Part shown: positions 53,009 to 61,871 of the stretch, in pieces
Layout of the letters: the number at the start of each line of letters is the position of its first letter
How positions within the stretch are numbered: the stretch's first letter is position 1
From: CAXQZM01 sp965229645
GTDB taxonomy: Bacteria; Pseudomonadota; Alphaproteobacteria; UBA7985
DNA length: 64,000 nucleotides
Direction of reading: 5' to 3'
NCBI GenBank assembly: GCA_965229645.1
Contig: OZ245893.1
Span: 3,100,001-3,164,000, forward strand
Translations under genes and position numbers: made by a program
Notes under the pieces: model-generated
Told to the model about the DNA's origin: nothing
The model's input: the letters and a program-made list of their open reading frames with translations, nothing else
Databases searched by the model: none

Positions 53009-54676
53009 ATGAGCCTGGAGTCTGATTACTTGGTCATAGGGGCGGGGTCGAGCGGGTGTGCCCTTGCCTACCGCTTGAGTGAAGATGGCAACAGTGAGGT
53101 TCAAGTTGTTGAATTTGGCGGGTCCGACGCTGGGCCACTGATCCAGATGCCCGCCGCCTTGTCGATCCCCATGAACATGTCTCGCTACGATTGGGGCTAT
53201 CGTTCAGAGCCCGAACCGCATCTGGACGGGCGGCGCATGCATACGCCGCGCGGTAAGGTGATCGGCGGTTCTTCCTCCATCAACGGCATGGTTTATGTGC
53301 GCGGTCATGCCCACGACTACGATCATTGGGACCGCTCGGGCGCGCGCGGCTGGGGCTATGCCGATGTGCTGCCGTACTTTCGACGCATGGAAACCTGGCA
53401 CAGCGGCGGCCATGGCGGAGATCCCGACTGGCGCGGTACCCATGGGCCCCTGCACATCTCGCGCGGCCCGCGTCAAAATCCCCTCTATGAGGCCTTTGTG
53501 CAAGCGGGCGCGCAGGCGGGGTTTGAGCGGACGCCCGACTACAATGGCGAAAAGCAGGAGGGGTTTGGCCCTATGGAGATGACCGTCCATGGCGGGCGGC
53601 GCTGGTCCTCGGCCAACGCTTACCTGCGGCCAGCGCTGCGGCGGCGCAACTGCCGCATGGCGCGGGGCCTGGTGGAACGGCTGGTGTTCCGTGGCGGTCG
53701 CTGCATCGGCGCAGAGGTCCGGATGGGCGGGCGGGTGCGGGTGCTTACCGCCCGCAAACAAGTGGTGTTGGCGGCGGGGTCGATCAATTCTCCCAAGCTG
53801 CTGATGCTTTCGGGGATCGGGCCAGCGGCGCATCTAAGCGCCCTGGGTATTTCGGTGCGCGCCGACCGGCGCGGGGTCGGGCAGAACCTGCAAGACCATT
53901 TGGAACTCTATATTCAACAAGCGTGTTTGCAGCCGATCTCGCTCTACTCGCGGCTCAATCTATGGTCCAAGGCGCGCATCGGGCTGCAATGGATGCTGAC
54001 CAAAGGCGGCGAGGGCGCGACGAACCACTTTGAAAGCGCGGCGTTCCTCCGCTCCAAACCTGGGGTGGCCTACCCCGACATCCAGTATCACTTCCTGCCC
54101 GTGGCGATTCGCTACGACGGCAAGGCCCCCGCACAGGCCCATGGCTTTCAAGCCCATGTCGGCCCCATGCGCTCGCGCTCGCGCGGCAGTGTCACCCTGG
54201 CCAGCGCAGACCCCGCCGCCGCGCCGAAGATTCGGTTCAACTATATGAGCCATGCAGACGATTGGGCGGACTTTCGCCACTGCATTCGCTTGACCCGCCA
54301 AATCTTCGGCCAAGCGGCCTTCGACCCCTATCGCGGCCCGGAAATTTCCCCAGGCGCCGAACGGCAAAGCGACGCGGACTTGGACGCCTTTATTCGCGAA
54401 GCCGTCGAAAGCGCGTACCATCCCTGCGGTACGTGCAAGATGGGCCAAGCCGACGATCCCATGGCGGTGGTTGACCCCGAGTGCCGGGTGATCGGGGTTG
54501 AAGGGCTGCGCTTGGCCGACAGCTCGATTTTCCCGCGCATTCCCAACGGCAACTTGAATGGGCCGTCGATCCTGGTCGGCGAAAAGGCCGCCGACCATAT
54601 ACTCGGTCGCGATCCGCTGCCCCGATCTAACGACCAACCCTGGATCAACCCGCGCTGGCAAACCTCGGACCGATGA
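53009..54676 (+). CDS. betA: Choline dehydrogenase-like GMC oxidoreductase
   Basis: A 555-residue GMC-family flavoenzyme, the same length as E. coli BetA. The FAD dinucleotide-binding motif VIGAGSSGCALAYRLSE is at about 8-24. The first GMC signature is PRGKVIGGSSSINGMVYVRG, and the second VLAAGSINSPKLLMLSGIG. The catalytic His/Asn regions are YHPCGTCKMG and NGNLNGPSILVGEKAADHIL. BetA oxidises choline to betaine aldehyde, usually at the membrane. No betB lies beside it, so the second oxidation step may be encoded elsewhere. It starts 15 bp after the MTHFR-like gene. Another GMC alcohol substrate is possible, but choline fits the operon. Confidence 0.87.
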   Translation: MSLESDYLVIGAGSSGCALAYRLSEDGNSEVQVVEFGGSDAGPLIQMPAALSIPMNMSRYDWGYRSEPEPHLDGRRMHTPRGKVIGGSSSINGMVYVRGHAHDYDHWDRSGARGWGYADVLPYFRRMETWHSGGHGGDPDWRGTHGPLHISRGPRQNPLYEAFVQAGAQAGFERTPDYNGEKQEGFGPMEMTVHGGRRWSSANAYLRPALRRRNCRMARGLVERLVFRGGRCIGAEVRMGGRVRVLTARKQVVLAAGSINSPKLLMLSGIGPAAHLSALGISVRADRRGVGQNLQDHLELYIQQACLQPISLYSRLNLWSKARIGLQWMLTKGGEGATNHFESAAFLRSKPGVAYPDIQYHFLPVAIRYDGKAPAQAHGFQAHVGPMRSRSRGSVTLASADPAAAPKIRFNYMSHADDWADFRHCIRLTRQIFGQAAFDPYRGPEISPGAERQSDADLDAFIREAVESAYHPCGTCKMGQADDPMAVVDPECRVIGVEGLRLADSSIFPRIPNGNLNGPSILVGEKAADHILGRDPLPRSNDQPWINPRWQTSDR

Positions 54677-55101
54677 CGACGCGCACGCGAGGCCATTGCT
54701 TATGCGGCGCTACCAACTTCGACTATGGCGGGGCGCCCGCTTGGTCGTGCTATTGCCACTGCGATGACTGTCGGCGCAACTGCGCCGCGCCCGTTGTGGC
54801 CTGGATCGGCGTAGCGGCGCAGGACTTCCGCTGGACAGGCCAAAGCCCGCAGATTTACGCCAGTTCCCCTGGGGTCAAGCGCCAGTTCTGCAAGACCTGC
54901 GGCACGCCCATGGCGTTCGAGGCGGCGCACTACCCCAGCCTTGTGCATCTCTATACCGCGACCCTCGACACCCCCGATCAGGTCCAGCCCACATTCCATG
55001 TCTGGGGCCACGACCAGATCCCCTGGCTGCACCTCCGCGACGACCTCAAGCGCTACCCCAGGTCTTTGCATTACGCGTCACATATGTTGCAGGGCGACTG
55101 A
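54673..55101 (+). CDS. GFA (CENP-V) family zinc-binding protein
   Basis: A 142-residue protein with the zinc-binding pattern of the glutathione-dependent formaldehyde-activating family: HCLCGATNF, CYCHCDDCRRNC and CKTCGTPMAF. The prototype was proposed to join formaldehyde to glutathione, though that activity is disputed for the family. Its start overlaps the betA stop as ATGA. Formaldehyde is a product of later betaine/sarcosine demethylation, so a detoxification role is attractive but inferred. Confidence 0.82.
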   Translation: MTTRTRGHCLCGATNFDYGGAPAWSCYCHCDDCRRNCAAPVVAWIGVAAQDFRWTGQSPQIYASSPGVKRQFCKTCGTPMAFEAAHYPSLVHLYTATLDTPDQVQPTFHVWGHDQIPWLHLRDDLKRYPRSLHYASHMLQGD

Positions 55102-55160
55102 CCAGCGAACCAGCCAAGAGAGCCGAACAAGGCGTTCTGTGCGGCTTGCCCTGGCAAGGA

Positions 55161-58100
55161 TTAGGAACAGCCCGTTGTGGTGCCGCAGGTGACGCACTTG
55201 AGGCAGGTGCCGTTGCGAACCAAGGTCATATGCCCGCATGAGCTGCACGGATCGCCCTCGAATCCTTGTTGGCGCGCCAAGGCGCGAAGCTGGCTGACGT
55301 CGCTGACCTGCGCGGCGGCGGCAGGGCTCTCGTCCGCGGTCGTTTCGGCATGTTCGCGCACATGCATGTTGAGGGCCGCCGCACCGTCGGTCTTTTGCGG
55401 GCGGGCTTGGCCGCCGTCGTAGACCTTGAGACGGTTACGCACAAACCCCCTGGAGGTGTAGTGGGCCGCAACCTGGGCTGCCGCTTGACCAGGATCGGTG
55501 TTGGACGACAGGGCAGTGTCGTCCGAGGTGCCTCGGCCAATGGTATCGGCGCGCAGATCCTTGGGCGTTACGGACGCGAGTTCGTTCTTGCCCAAGTAGG
55601 AGATGGCTAATTCCCGGAAGATATAGTCAAGGATCGAGGTCGACATTTTGATGGTGCTGTTGCCCTCGACCAGTCCAGCGGGTTCAAAGCGGGTGAAGGT
55701 ATAGGCCTCGACAAACTCCTCCAGCGGCACGCCGTATTGCAAGCCCAAGGAAATGGCGATGGCGAAGTTGTTCATGAGCGAGCGGAAAGCATGGCCTTCC
55801 TTGTGCATGTCGATGAAAATCTCGCCGAGTGACCCATCGTCAAATTCCCCTGTGCGCAGATAGATTTTGTGGCCGCCGATTTTGGCCTTTTGCGTATAGC
55901 CCGTGCGACGGTGGGGCAGGGCCTTGCGGGTCGCAGCGCGCTCGATTTCGATCACGCGTTCGGTGAGTTTCTCCGCGACGGCGGCAATTTGCTGGTGTTG
56001 CGGCGCATCGATCAAATCAATGCCGCCATCCTCGTCCGCGCCATCGCTCGCGAGCAAGGCCGCGTTCAGCGGTTGGCTGAGTTTGGAGCCGTCGCGGTAG
56101 AGCGCATTGGCCTTGAGCCCCGAGCGCCACGACAGCACGTAGGCCGCCTTGCAGTCTTCGACCGTCGCGCGATTGGGCATGTTGATGGTCTTGGAAATGG
56201 CGCCAGAGACGAAAGGTTGCGCTGCCGCCATGATGTGGATGTGGCTATCGACGCTCAGCGCGCGGGTGCCGCGCGCCCCGCACGGATTGGCGCAGTCGAA
56301 GATCGGCAAGTGCTCGGGCTTGAGGTGCGGCGCGCCCTCTAGCGTCATGGCACCGCACAAATAGTCGTTGGCAGCTTCGATGTCTTGGGTCGAAAAGCCC
56401 AGGTGGGTGAGCAGGTCAAAGTCGGGTGCCTGCAGCTGCGCCGCGCTGCAGCCAAGCACATCTTTGCAGAATTCAAGGCCCAGGGTCCAAGGGTTCACGG
56501 CAAAACGAATATGGAACGCCGTTGCCAGTTGCGCCTCGACGGCGTGCAACTGCTCGTCTTTGAGGCCTCGTTCGCGCAAAGACTGCAAATTGATGGCGGG
56601 CGCCGAGGTCAGCGATGGTTGGCCTTGCGCATAGGCAATGATCTCTGGGATTTGATTGTCCGAATAGCCCAGCCGCTTGAGCGCGCGCGGGACGGTCTGA
56701 TTGATAATCTTAAAGTATCCGCCGCCTGCGAGTTTCTTGAACTTGACCAGGGCAAAGTCGGGCTCGATGCCCGTGGTATCGCAGTCCATGACCAGCCCGA
56801 TCGTACCCGTGGGGGCGATGCAGCTCGCTTGGGCGTTGCGATATCCATGGCGTTCGCCCAGCTCCAGGGCTGTGTCCCAAGCTGCGCGCGCCGCCGCAAC
56901 CACGCCAGGGAGCGGGCATTCTTCAGCGCGCAAGGGGGTCGGCAGAATCGACAGGTCCTCGTATCCCTCACTTTCGCCGTGGGCCGCGCGCCGATGATTG
57001 CGGATCACCCGCAGCATGGCCTCGGCATTTTTGTCGTAGGCCGCAAAGGGGCCAACGCCCGCGGCCATTTCCGCGGAGGCGGTGTAAGCAACCCCGGTCA
57101 TGAGGGCGGAAATTGCGCCGCAAAGTCCTCGACCCTCCATCGAATCGTAGCCAAAGCCTAGAGCCATGAGCAAGGACCCAAGGTTGGCATAGCCCAGGCC
57201 CAAGGTGCGAAAATCGTAGGATCGCTGCGCGATCTCGCGCGAGGGAAACTGGGCCATCAAAACCGAGGTTTCCAGGGTCAGGGTCCAGAGGCGGCATGCA
57301 TGGGTGAAGGCGTCGATGTCGAAGGTGTCGTCGTCGCGCAGAAACGTCAGCAAGTTCAGGGACGCCAGGTTGCACGCTGTATCGTCCAGGAACATGTATT
57401 CAGAACAGGGATTGGACGCGTTGATGCGCCCGCTCTGCGGGCACGTATGCCATTCGTTGATGGTGGTGTCGTATTGAATGCCAGGGTCGGCGCATTGCCA
57501 CGCCGCCTCGGAAATCTGTTCCCACAAGGCGCGCGCCTTGACGGTTTTATGAACCTGACCGTCGGTACGGCGGATCAAGTCCCAGTCGCCGTCGGCCAAA
57601 ACCCGTTCAAAAAAATCGTGCGTCAGCCGGATGGAGTTGTTGGAATTTTGCCCCGAAACCGTCAGATAAGCGTCCGAATCCCAATCGGTGTCGTAGGTCT
57701 TGACGTTCAGTTCTGTATAGCCCTGCTTGGCAAATTCGATCACGCGGTAGAGATAGTTGTCGGGGATCAGCGCCGCCCGCGCCGCGCGAATGGCGCGCGC
57801 CAATCCCTTGTTCAGCTTTGGGTCGTAGCGGTCGTCTTCCTGGTCTAGGCCTTCGCCTTCCAAGCACGCGGCCATGACCGCGTTCATATGACGATTGAGT
57901 TGCTTGGACCCTGCGACCAGGGCCGCGACCTTCTGCTCCTCTTCCACTTTCCAGGCGATGTACTTTTCGATGTCGGGGTGATCGGCGTCGACGGTCACCA
58001 TCTTTGCCGCCCGGCGCGTGGTTCCGCCCGACTTAATTGCGCCCGCCGCCCGGTCGCCGATCTTCAAAAAACTCATGAGGCCCGAGGATTTGCCGCCGCC

Positions 58101-58838
58101 CGATAGGGGCTCGCCTTCGCCGCGCAACTGGGAGAAGTTGGATCCCGTGCCCGACCCGTACTTAAAGAGGCGCGCCTCGCGGACCCACAGGTCCATAATC
58201 CCGCCCTCGTTGACCAAATCGTCGCCGATCGACTGTATAAAGCAGGCATGGGGTTGGGGGTGTTCGTAGGAACTGGCGGACTTGGTCAGTTTGCCCGTCG
58301 AATAGTCAACGTAATAGTGACCTTGGGCAGGACCGTCGATGCCGTAGGCCCAGTGCAGGCCCGTATTGAACCACTGGGGACTGTTGGGCGCGGCCATTTG
58401 CGTACAGAGCATGTAGCGCATTTCATCGTAGTAAACCTGGGCGTCTTGCGGCGAGTCAAAATACCCGCCTTTCCAGGCCCAATAGGTCCAAGTCCCCGCT
58501 AAGCGATCGAACACCTGTTTCGCAGAGGTCTCGCCGCCATAGCGATCGGCGGCGTCGAGTTTTTTCAGCGCCGCGGGATCGGCTTCAGATTTCCAAAGGA
58601 AGGAAGGAACTCCCGCTTCTTTGGTTTGCTTTAGGCGGGCGGGGACGCCCGCTTTGCGGAAATATTTCTGCGCTAGCACGTCGCAGGCGACTTGACTCCA
58701 TCCCTCGGGCACCTCGACTTCGTGCTGCTGAAAAACGACCGTACCGTCGGGGTTGCGAATTTCCGAGGTAGAGGTCCGCCAGGAAACCAGATCGTAGGGA
58801 CTCTGATCTTCTTTGGTAAAGCAACGATCGATTTTCAT
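55161..58838 (-). CDS. nrdJ: Vitamin B12-dependent (class II) ribonucleoside-diphosphate reductase
   Basis: A 1,225-residue class II reductase that makes deoxyribonucleotides using adenosylcobalamin and so works with or without oxygen. I start it at ATG 58838 (MKIDRCFTKEDQSPYD), which is family-like; the open frame upstream is not. Recognisable parts are PNSPQWFNTGLHWAYG, NPCSEYMFLDDTACNLASL with active-site Cys, SCIAPTGTIGLVMDCDTTG, and a C-terminal Cys-rich tail (CSSCGHMTLV...CLKCVTCGTTTGCS) used for zinc binding or re-reduction. No oxygen-dependent nrdAB is seen in the window. No cobalamin riboswitch core or NrdR box pair could be identified upstream. Confidence 0.95.
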   Translation of the reverse strand: MKIDRCFTKEDQSPYDLVSWRTSTSEIRNPDGTVVFQQHEVEVPEGWSQVACDVLAQKYFRKAGVPARLKQTKEAGVPSFLWKSEADPAALKKLDAADRYGGETSAKQVFDRLAGTWTYWAWKGGYFDSPQDAQVYYDEMRYMLCTQMAAPNSPQWFNTGLHWAYGIDGPAQGHYYVDYSTGKLTKSASSYEHPQPHACFIQSIGDDLVNEGGIMDLWVREARLFKYGSGTGSNFSQLRGEGEPLSGGGKSSGLMSFLKIGDRAAGAIKSGGTTRRAAKMVTVDADHPDIEKYIAWKVEEEQKVAALVAGSKQLNRHMNAVMAACLEGEGLDQEDDRYDPKLNKGLARAIRAARAALIPDNYLYRVIEFAKQGYTELNVKTYDTDWDSDAYLTVSGQNSNNSIRLTHDFFERVLADGDWDLIRRTDGQVHKTVKARALWEQISEAAWQCADPGIQYDTTINEWHTCPQSGRINASNPCSEYMFLDDTACNLASLNLLTFLRDDDTFDIDAFTHACRLWTLTLETSVLMAQFPSREIAQRSYDFRTLGLGYANLGSLLMALGFGYDSMEGRGLCGAISALMTGVAYTASAEMAAGVGPFAAYDKNAEAMLRVIRNHRRAAHGESEGYEDLSILPTPLRAEECPLPGVVAAARAAWDTALELGERHGYRNAQASCIAPTGTIGLVMDCDTTGIEPDFALVKFKKLAGGGYFKIINQTVPRALKRLGYSDNQIPEIIAYAQGQPSLTSAPAINLQSLRERGLKDEQLHAVEAQLATAFHIRFAVNPWTLGLEFCKDVLGCSAAQLQAPDFDLLTHLGFSTQDIEAANDYLCGAMTLEGAPHLKPEHLPIFDCANPCGARGTRALSVDSHIHIMAAAQPFVSGAISKTINMPNRATVEDCKAAYVLSWRSGLKANALYRDGSKLSQPLNAALLASDGADEDGGIDLIDAPQHQQIAAVAEKLTERVIEIERAATRKALPHRRTGYTQKAKIGGHKIYLRTGEFDDGSLGEIFIDMHKEGHAFRSLMNNFAIAISLGLQYGVPLEEFVEAYTFTRFEPAGLVEGNSTIKMSTSILDYIFRELAISYLGKNELASVTPKDLRADTIGRGTSDDTALSSNTDPGQAAAQVAAHYTSRGFVRNRLKVYDGGQARPQKTDGAAALNMHVREHAETTADESPAAAAQVSDVSQLRALARQQGFEGDPCSSCGHMTLVRNGTCLKCVTCGTTTGCS

Positions 58839-59524
58839 GAGCCAGGGCACTCCAAAAACTAAAAAGTAGCCCCCGAGAATAGGGGGGGCAAGGGGGGGCA
58901 AATTTGGGCGTTGGGATCGTCCTCGCGCAGAGGTGCCAACACGTAGCTTAGGTTTCGTAATGATCCTAAGGACACGAGTTCTGTACTGCGCACCTTGAGA
59001 TCGAAAATTGACCCCAGCACGCCAGAAACGCATGTTATTTTTCAGTGACTTAGGCAAGCAAGCTAAGACACCGCCTTAAGAGGCGAAGCGACCAAAGCTG
59101 ACCGCAAAGCCTCCTCTCTGGGGCCAGTCAGCACAACCTTGATGTCCGCTAGAAGCCCCGCAACTGCCATAAGCCCGCAGCGGCGGCAAGAGAGAAAACC
59201 ACAAGATCTTGTGCTGATTCGTAAAACGCACGCCAGGTATAGACCTGGCCCAGGGCATGAACGACTGTTGCGGAAATGCCACAGGTGCGTTGGCGCCCTA
59301 ACTCCCTCACAATCCACAACTTATCCTCATGGGCCTGGGGTCGATTCCATCAGACGGAATCCAAATCCACAGAACTTTTGCCTTCGTATAAGGCGGTTTT
59401 GGGGCACGATCTGGGAATTGTCAGAAGAGGGAGTCGGGGCTTTTGTGACGGTGGACGCGCTCTCGCCGTTCCGACTTGGAATCCCATATGGATTCGCCTC
59501 GTCAATCCAGGTATAGCGCGGGCC
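58839..59524. other. Divergent intergenic region between nrdJ and the NDUFA12 gene
   Basis: A 686-bp gap, long for this window. A C/G-run pair (CCCCCGAGAATAGGGGGG) lies at about 58869-58887, just upstream of nrdJ. Near 59300-59390 are CAATCCACAACTTATCC and AATCCACAG, which resemble DnaA-box fragments but lack a full TTATCCACA. Open frames here are short and unlike known families. It should contain the promoters of both operons. I found no tRNA, riboswitch core or MITE end. Confidence 0.4.
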
Positions 59525-59899
59525 ATGTCTGCATTTTCAAATTTTTTGGCGTCCTTCATGAAGGGGGAGTTGGTCGGCACCGATTCCTCGGGCAACCGAT
59601 ACTACCGCGAGCGCAAGCCGCGCGCGCGTCTCGGGACCTTGATGCGGGAAAAGCGCTGGGTCCGCTACGCTGGCGGCATTGACGGGTCCAAAACCCCGCC
59701 GCTTTGGAACGCGTGGCTGCATCACAATTTGGCCGAGGCCCCGACCCAGGCAGATTTTGACGCCGCGCCCGCTTGGGTCAAACCTCATCAAGAAAATCTG
59801 TCGGGTACCCCTGCGGCCTACCGTCCCAAAGGGTCGCTGGTGAGCGGTGGCGAGCGCGCGCCTGCGGCGGGCGACTATCAACCTTGGACCCCAACTTAA
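59525..59899 (+). CDS. NDUFA12-family NADH:ubiquinone oxidoreductase accessory subunit
   Basis: A 124-residue homologue of mitochondrial complex I subunit NDUFA12 (B17.2). Family features are GTDSSGNRYYRER near the start, KRWVRYAGGIDGSKTPPLWNAWLHH in the middle and a C-terminal PYxPW-like ending (YQPWTPT). It binds the peripheral arm of respiratory complex I. The gene is characteristic of alphaproteobacteria, the lineage related to mitochondria, and normally lies apart from the nuo operon as here. ATG 59525 gives the standard length; upstream in-frame codons do not match. It begins an operon with mlaD, 12 bp downstream. Confidence 0.92.
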   Translation: MSAFSNFLASFMKGELVGTDSSGNRYYRERKPRARLGTLMREKRWVRYAGGIDGSKTPPLWNAWLHHNLAEAPTQADFDAAPAWVKPHQENLSGTPAAYRPKGSLVSGGERAPAAGDYQPWTPT

Positions 59900-59911
59900 G
59901 GCAGAGCCGAG

Positions 59912-60364
59912 ATGCGGTTTCCCCAGCGCTTCATTGAAACGGGGGTTGGCCTGCTCGTGCTGGCGGTCGCGGCCTTGGCCCTCCTATGGGGCCTGGGTCA
60001 GCGCGGCACGCGGGGCGGGGGCTACGATTTGTACGCCGATTTTGTCGACGCCAGTGGCGTTGCCCCAGGGACGCTTGTAGAAATCGCGGGGGTCCCCGTC
60101 GGCCGGGTCGTGGCGGTTGACCTCACCGACACCTACGATGCGCGCGTTCGGCTACGCATCGATGCGGGGGTGCAAATTCCCGCGGAGGCCGAGTTGGCCT
60201 GGCGCCAGTCCGATTTAATCGGCGCGCCGCGGTTGGCGGTTCTGATCTTCGATTTGGGCGACGAGGTTTTGCAGCCTGGGGACTTTTTCGCGGCGACGGA
60301 TCCCGCAGACAATTTCTTTGAAGTTCTCTCAGAATTGGCGGCAGGCAACGCGACCTATGACTGA
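59912..60364 (+). CDS. mlaD: MlaD-like phospholipid transport periplasmic component
   Basis: A 150-residue MCE-domain protein: one N-terminal membrane segment (VGLLVLAVAALALLWGLG) and an MCE domain (YDLYADFVDASGVAPGTLVEIAG...VPVGRVVAVDL). The length and single MCE domain match MlaD, the hexameric substrate-binding part of the Mla system that keeps phospholipids out of the outer leaflet. The mlaE/F genes are not adjacent, so MlaD stands apart here. Its 3' end overlaps the next small ORF by 8 bp. Confidence 0.88.
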   Translation: MRFPQRFIETGVGLLVLAVAALALLWGLGQRGTRGGGYDLYADFVDASGVAPGTLVEIAGVPVGRVVAVDLTDTYDARVRLRIDAGVQIPAEAELAWRQSDLIGAPRLAVLIFDLGDEVLQPGDFFAATDPADNFFEVLSELAAGNATYD

Positions 60365-60569
60365 TCCTTTGCACACGGCGTGGGTCGATGCGGCGGGGAC
60401 GCCCTTAACGTGCTACGAAAAACTCAAGGTATTGAGCGAAAATATGACCGAACTACAAGCGCTGGCCCAAGACGTTCTGGAGGAAGCCCTGATCTTAAAA
60501 GTCGACGAGGCGCAGATTCGCGCGGCCCTAACCTCAATGATGTCCCAACTGGAAAATCCCTATGCTTGA
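60357..60569 (+). CDS. Small hypothetical protein, 70 residues, in the mlaD-DUF2155 operon
   Basis: I do not recognise a family. It is 70 residues, acidic and mostly helical by composition: ENMTELQALAQDVLEEALIL looks like one amphipathic helix and the next segment another. There is no signal peptide or membrane span, so it is probably cytoplasmic. The start ATG overlaps the mlaD stop and its stop overlaps the start of the DUF2155 gene by 8 bp, strong evidence for translation. Position in a conserved alphaproteobacterial operon supports a real gene. Confidence 0.72.
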   Translation: MTDPLHTAWVDAAGTPLTCYEKLKVLSENMTELQALAQDVLEEALILKVDEAQIRAALTSMMSQLENPYA

Positions 60570-61167
60570 GGGTGTGAACCCAAGGCGCGGCGCGATCCTG
60601 GGCGTCGGTCTGATCCTCGGGACCTTGAACCTTATGACCCTAACCCTGAGCTTGAGCGCCAGGGCGCAGGTCATTGTGATCGAGGACGAGACCCAAGGGG
60701 ACAGCATTCTCCCCGATCTTGCCTACTGCCAAGGCTTGGAACTGGTCAATCCAGGGTTTGGTTTCGGCAAGCAGGATTTCAATACCAGTTGCCCCGACCA
60801 GATTATTTTGCGCAATAAGGGCCTGAACCCCGAAGCCTACGAGGTGACCGAGGTCCAGTTTGACCCGCCCGAGGCGATGACCAGCGCCCGCCTCCAGGCC
60901 CTCGATAAACTCACGGGTCGCCTCACCGATCTCCGCGTCGGGGTGGGGGAGACCGCGCTGTTCGAAACGATTATGATCGAGGCCATGGCCTGCTACAAAA
61001 ACCCCGAAACCGAAACGCCAGAAAGCGCCGCTTTTTTGAGCGTGATCGATACGATCACAGGCGAAGATCGGGCGGTGTTTTCGGGATGGATGTACGCCTC
61101 CAGCCCCAGTTTGAACGCCATGGACCATGCCATCTATGATGTCTGGGTGGTGGACTGCACGAATTGA
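60562..61167 (+). CDS. DUF2155 domain protein, exported
   Basis: A 201-residue protein with an N-terminal signal segment (ILGVGLILGTLNLMTLTLSL, cleavage near ARA) and a C-terminal DUF2155 domain: LQALDKLTGRLTDLRVGVGE, then ACYKNPETETPESAAFLSV, VFSGWMYASSPSLNAM and YDVWVVDC. Conserved Cys residues could form a disulfide. Periplasmic; function not known. In many alphaproteobacteria it is adjacent to the NDUFA12 gene and aat, as here. Its last 34 bp overlap the 3' end of aat on the other strand. Confidence 0.85.
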   Translation: MLEGVNPRRGAILGVGLILGTLNLMTLTLSLSARAQVIVIEDETQGDSILPDLAYCQGLELVNPGFGFGKQDFNTSCPDQIILRNKGLNPEAYEVTEVQFDPPEAMTSARLQALDKLTGRLTDLRVGVGETALFETIMIEAMACYKNPETETPESAAFLSVIDTITGEDRAVFSGWMYASSPSLNAMDHAIYDVWVVDCTN

Positions 61168-61805
61168 TCCAGCATGTTCCAATCAAAGGTTAGGGGCATG
61201 GTCTTGTCCTGAGCCACGTAGGCGGGCAACACATCCAGAAAACGCTGATTTGGCCAGGTTTGCAGACCGAATTGGGCCAAGTGCGGGTTGGGCATTTGTG
61301 CGTCGATGAGGTCAAAATCGGCGGACTTCAGCAGGGCGCACAGGCCAAGAAAACAGATTTTGCTGGCGTTGGGCGCGCGGGTGAACATACTTTCCCCAAA
61401 GAACATGCCGCCGATTTGCAGGCCGTAGAGCCCGCCGACCATGGTTTCTGCCGCGTCAAAGGCCGCAAGGGCATGGGCATGACCGCGATCGTGCAAGGCG
61501 CAGAAGACCCGTTCGATCTCACCATTGATCCAGGTTGCGGCGGGGCCTTGATCGGGGGTCGCGGATCGGCGCGCGCTTGCGCAGGCGGCGATCACCTGAT
61601 CGAAACCGACGTTGACCTTCAGGTGGTAGGGGCGTTGCGCCACCAGACGCCCGAGGCGTCGGGGCACATGGATCTGGCGCAGGTCAAAGACGCCGCGCTG
61701 GGTTGGCTGATAGAAGGCGATTTCGTCAGACCCGCGCGCGTCGGCCATGGGAAATGACCCAGCGGCGTAGGCGCGCAACACCAAGTCGGGTGTCAAATTT
61801 GTCAT
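61134..61805 (-). CDS. aat: Leucyl/phenylalanyl-tRNA--protein transferase
   Basis: A 223-residue GNAT-fold enzyme that adds Leu or Phe to N-terminal Arg/Lys residues, making N-degrons for ClpS/ClpAP. Family motifs: LRAYAAGSFPMAD near the N-terminus, TWINGEIERVFCALHDRGHAHALAAFD in the centre, and GGLYGLQIGGMFFGESMFTR. I prefer ATG 61805 (MTNLTPDLVLRAY); an in-frame ATG at 61826 would add seven residues. It lies downstream of the RND permease with a 66-bp gap and converges on the DUF2155 gene, with overlapping ends. Confidence 0.92.
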   Translation of the reverse strand: MTNLTPDLVLRAYAAGSFPMADARGSDEIAFYQPTQRGVFDLRQIHVPRRLGRLVAQRPYHLKVNVGFDQVIAACASARRSATPDQGPAATWINGEIERVFCALHDRGHAHALAAFDAAETMVGGLYGLQIGGMFFGESMFTRAPNASKICFLGLCALLKSADFDLIDAQMPNPHLAQFGLQTWPNQRFLDVLPAYVAQDKTMPLTFDWNMLDQFVQSTTQTS

Positions 61806-61871
61806 GGCAACCCGCCGCCCCTTCACATAGCTGGCGGCAAGATGCTGACCTTACCTTATCCCTTGGTCTCT

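Noticed and set aside
58839..59060. Cobalamin riboswitch upstream of nrdJ
   Set aside because: Looked for because the enzyme needs B12; no recognisable B12-box core was found on the minus strand.
59300..59390. Replication origin suggested by TTATCC/ATCCACA fragments
   Set aside because: No complete DnaA box cluster, AT-rich unwinding region or dnaA/dnaN neighbour.
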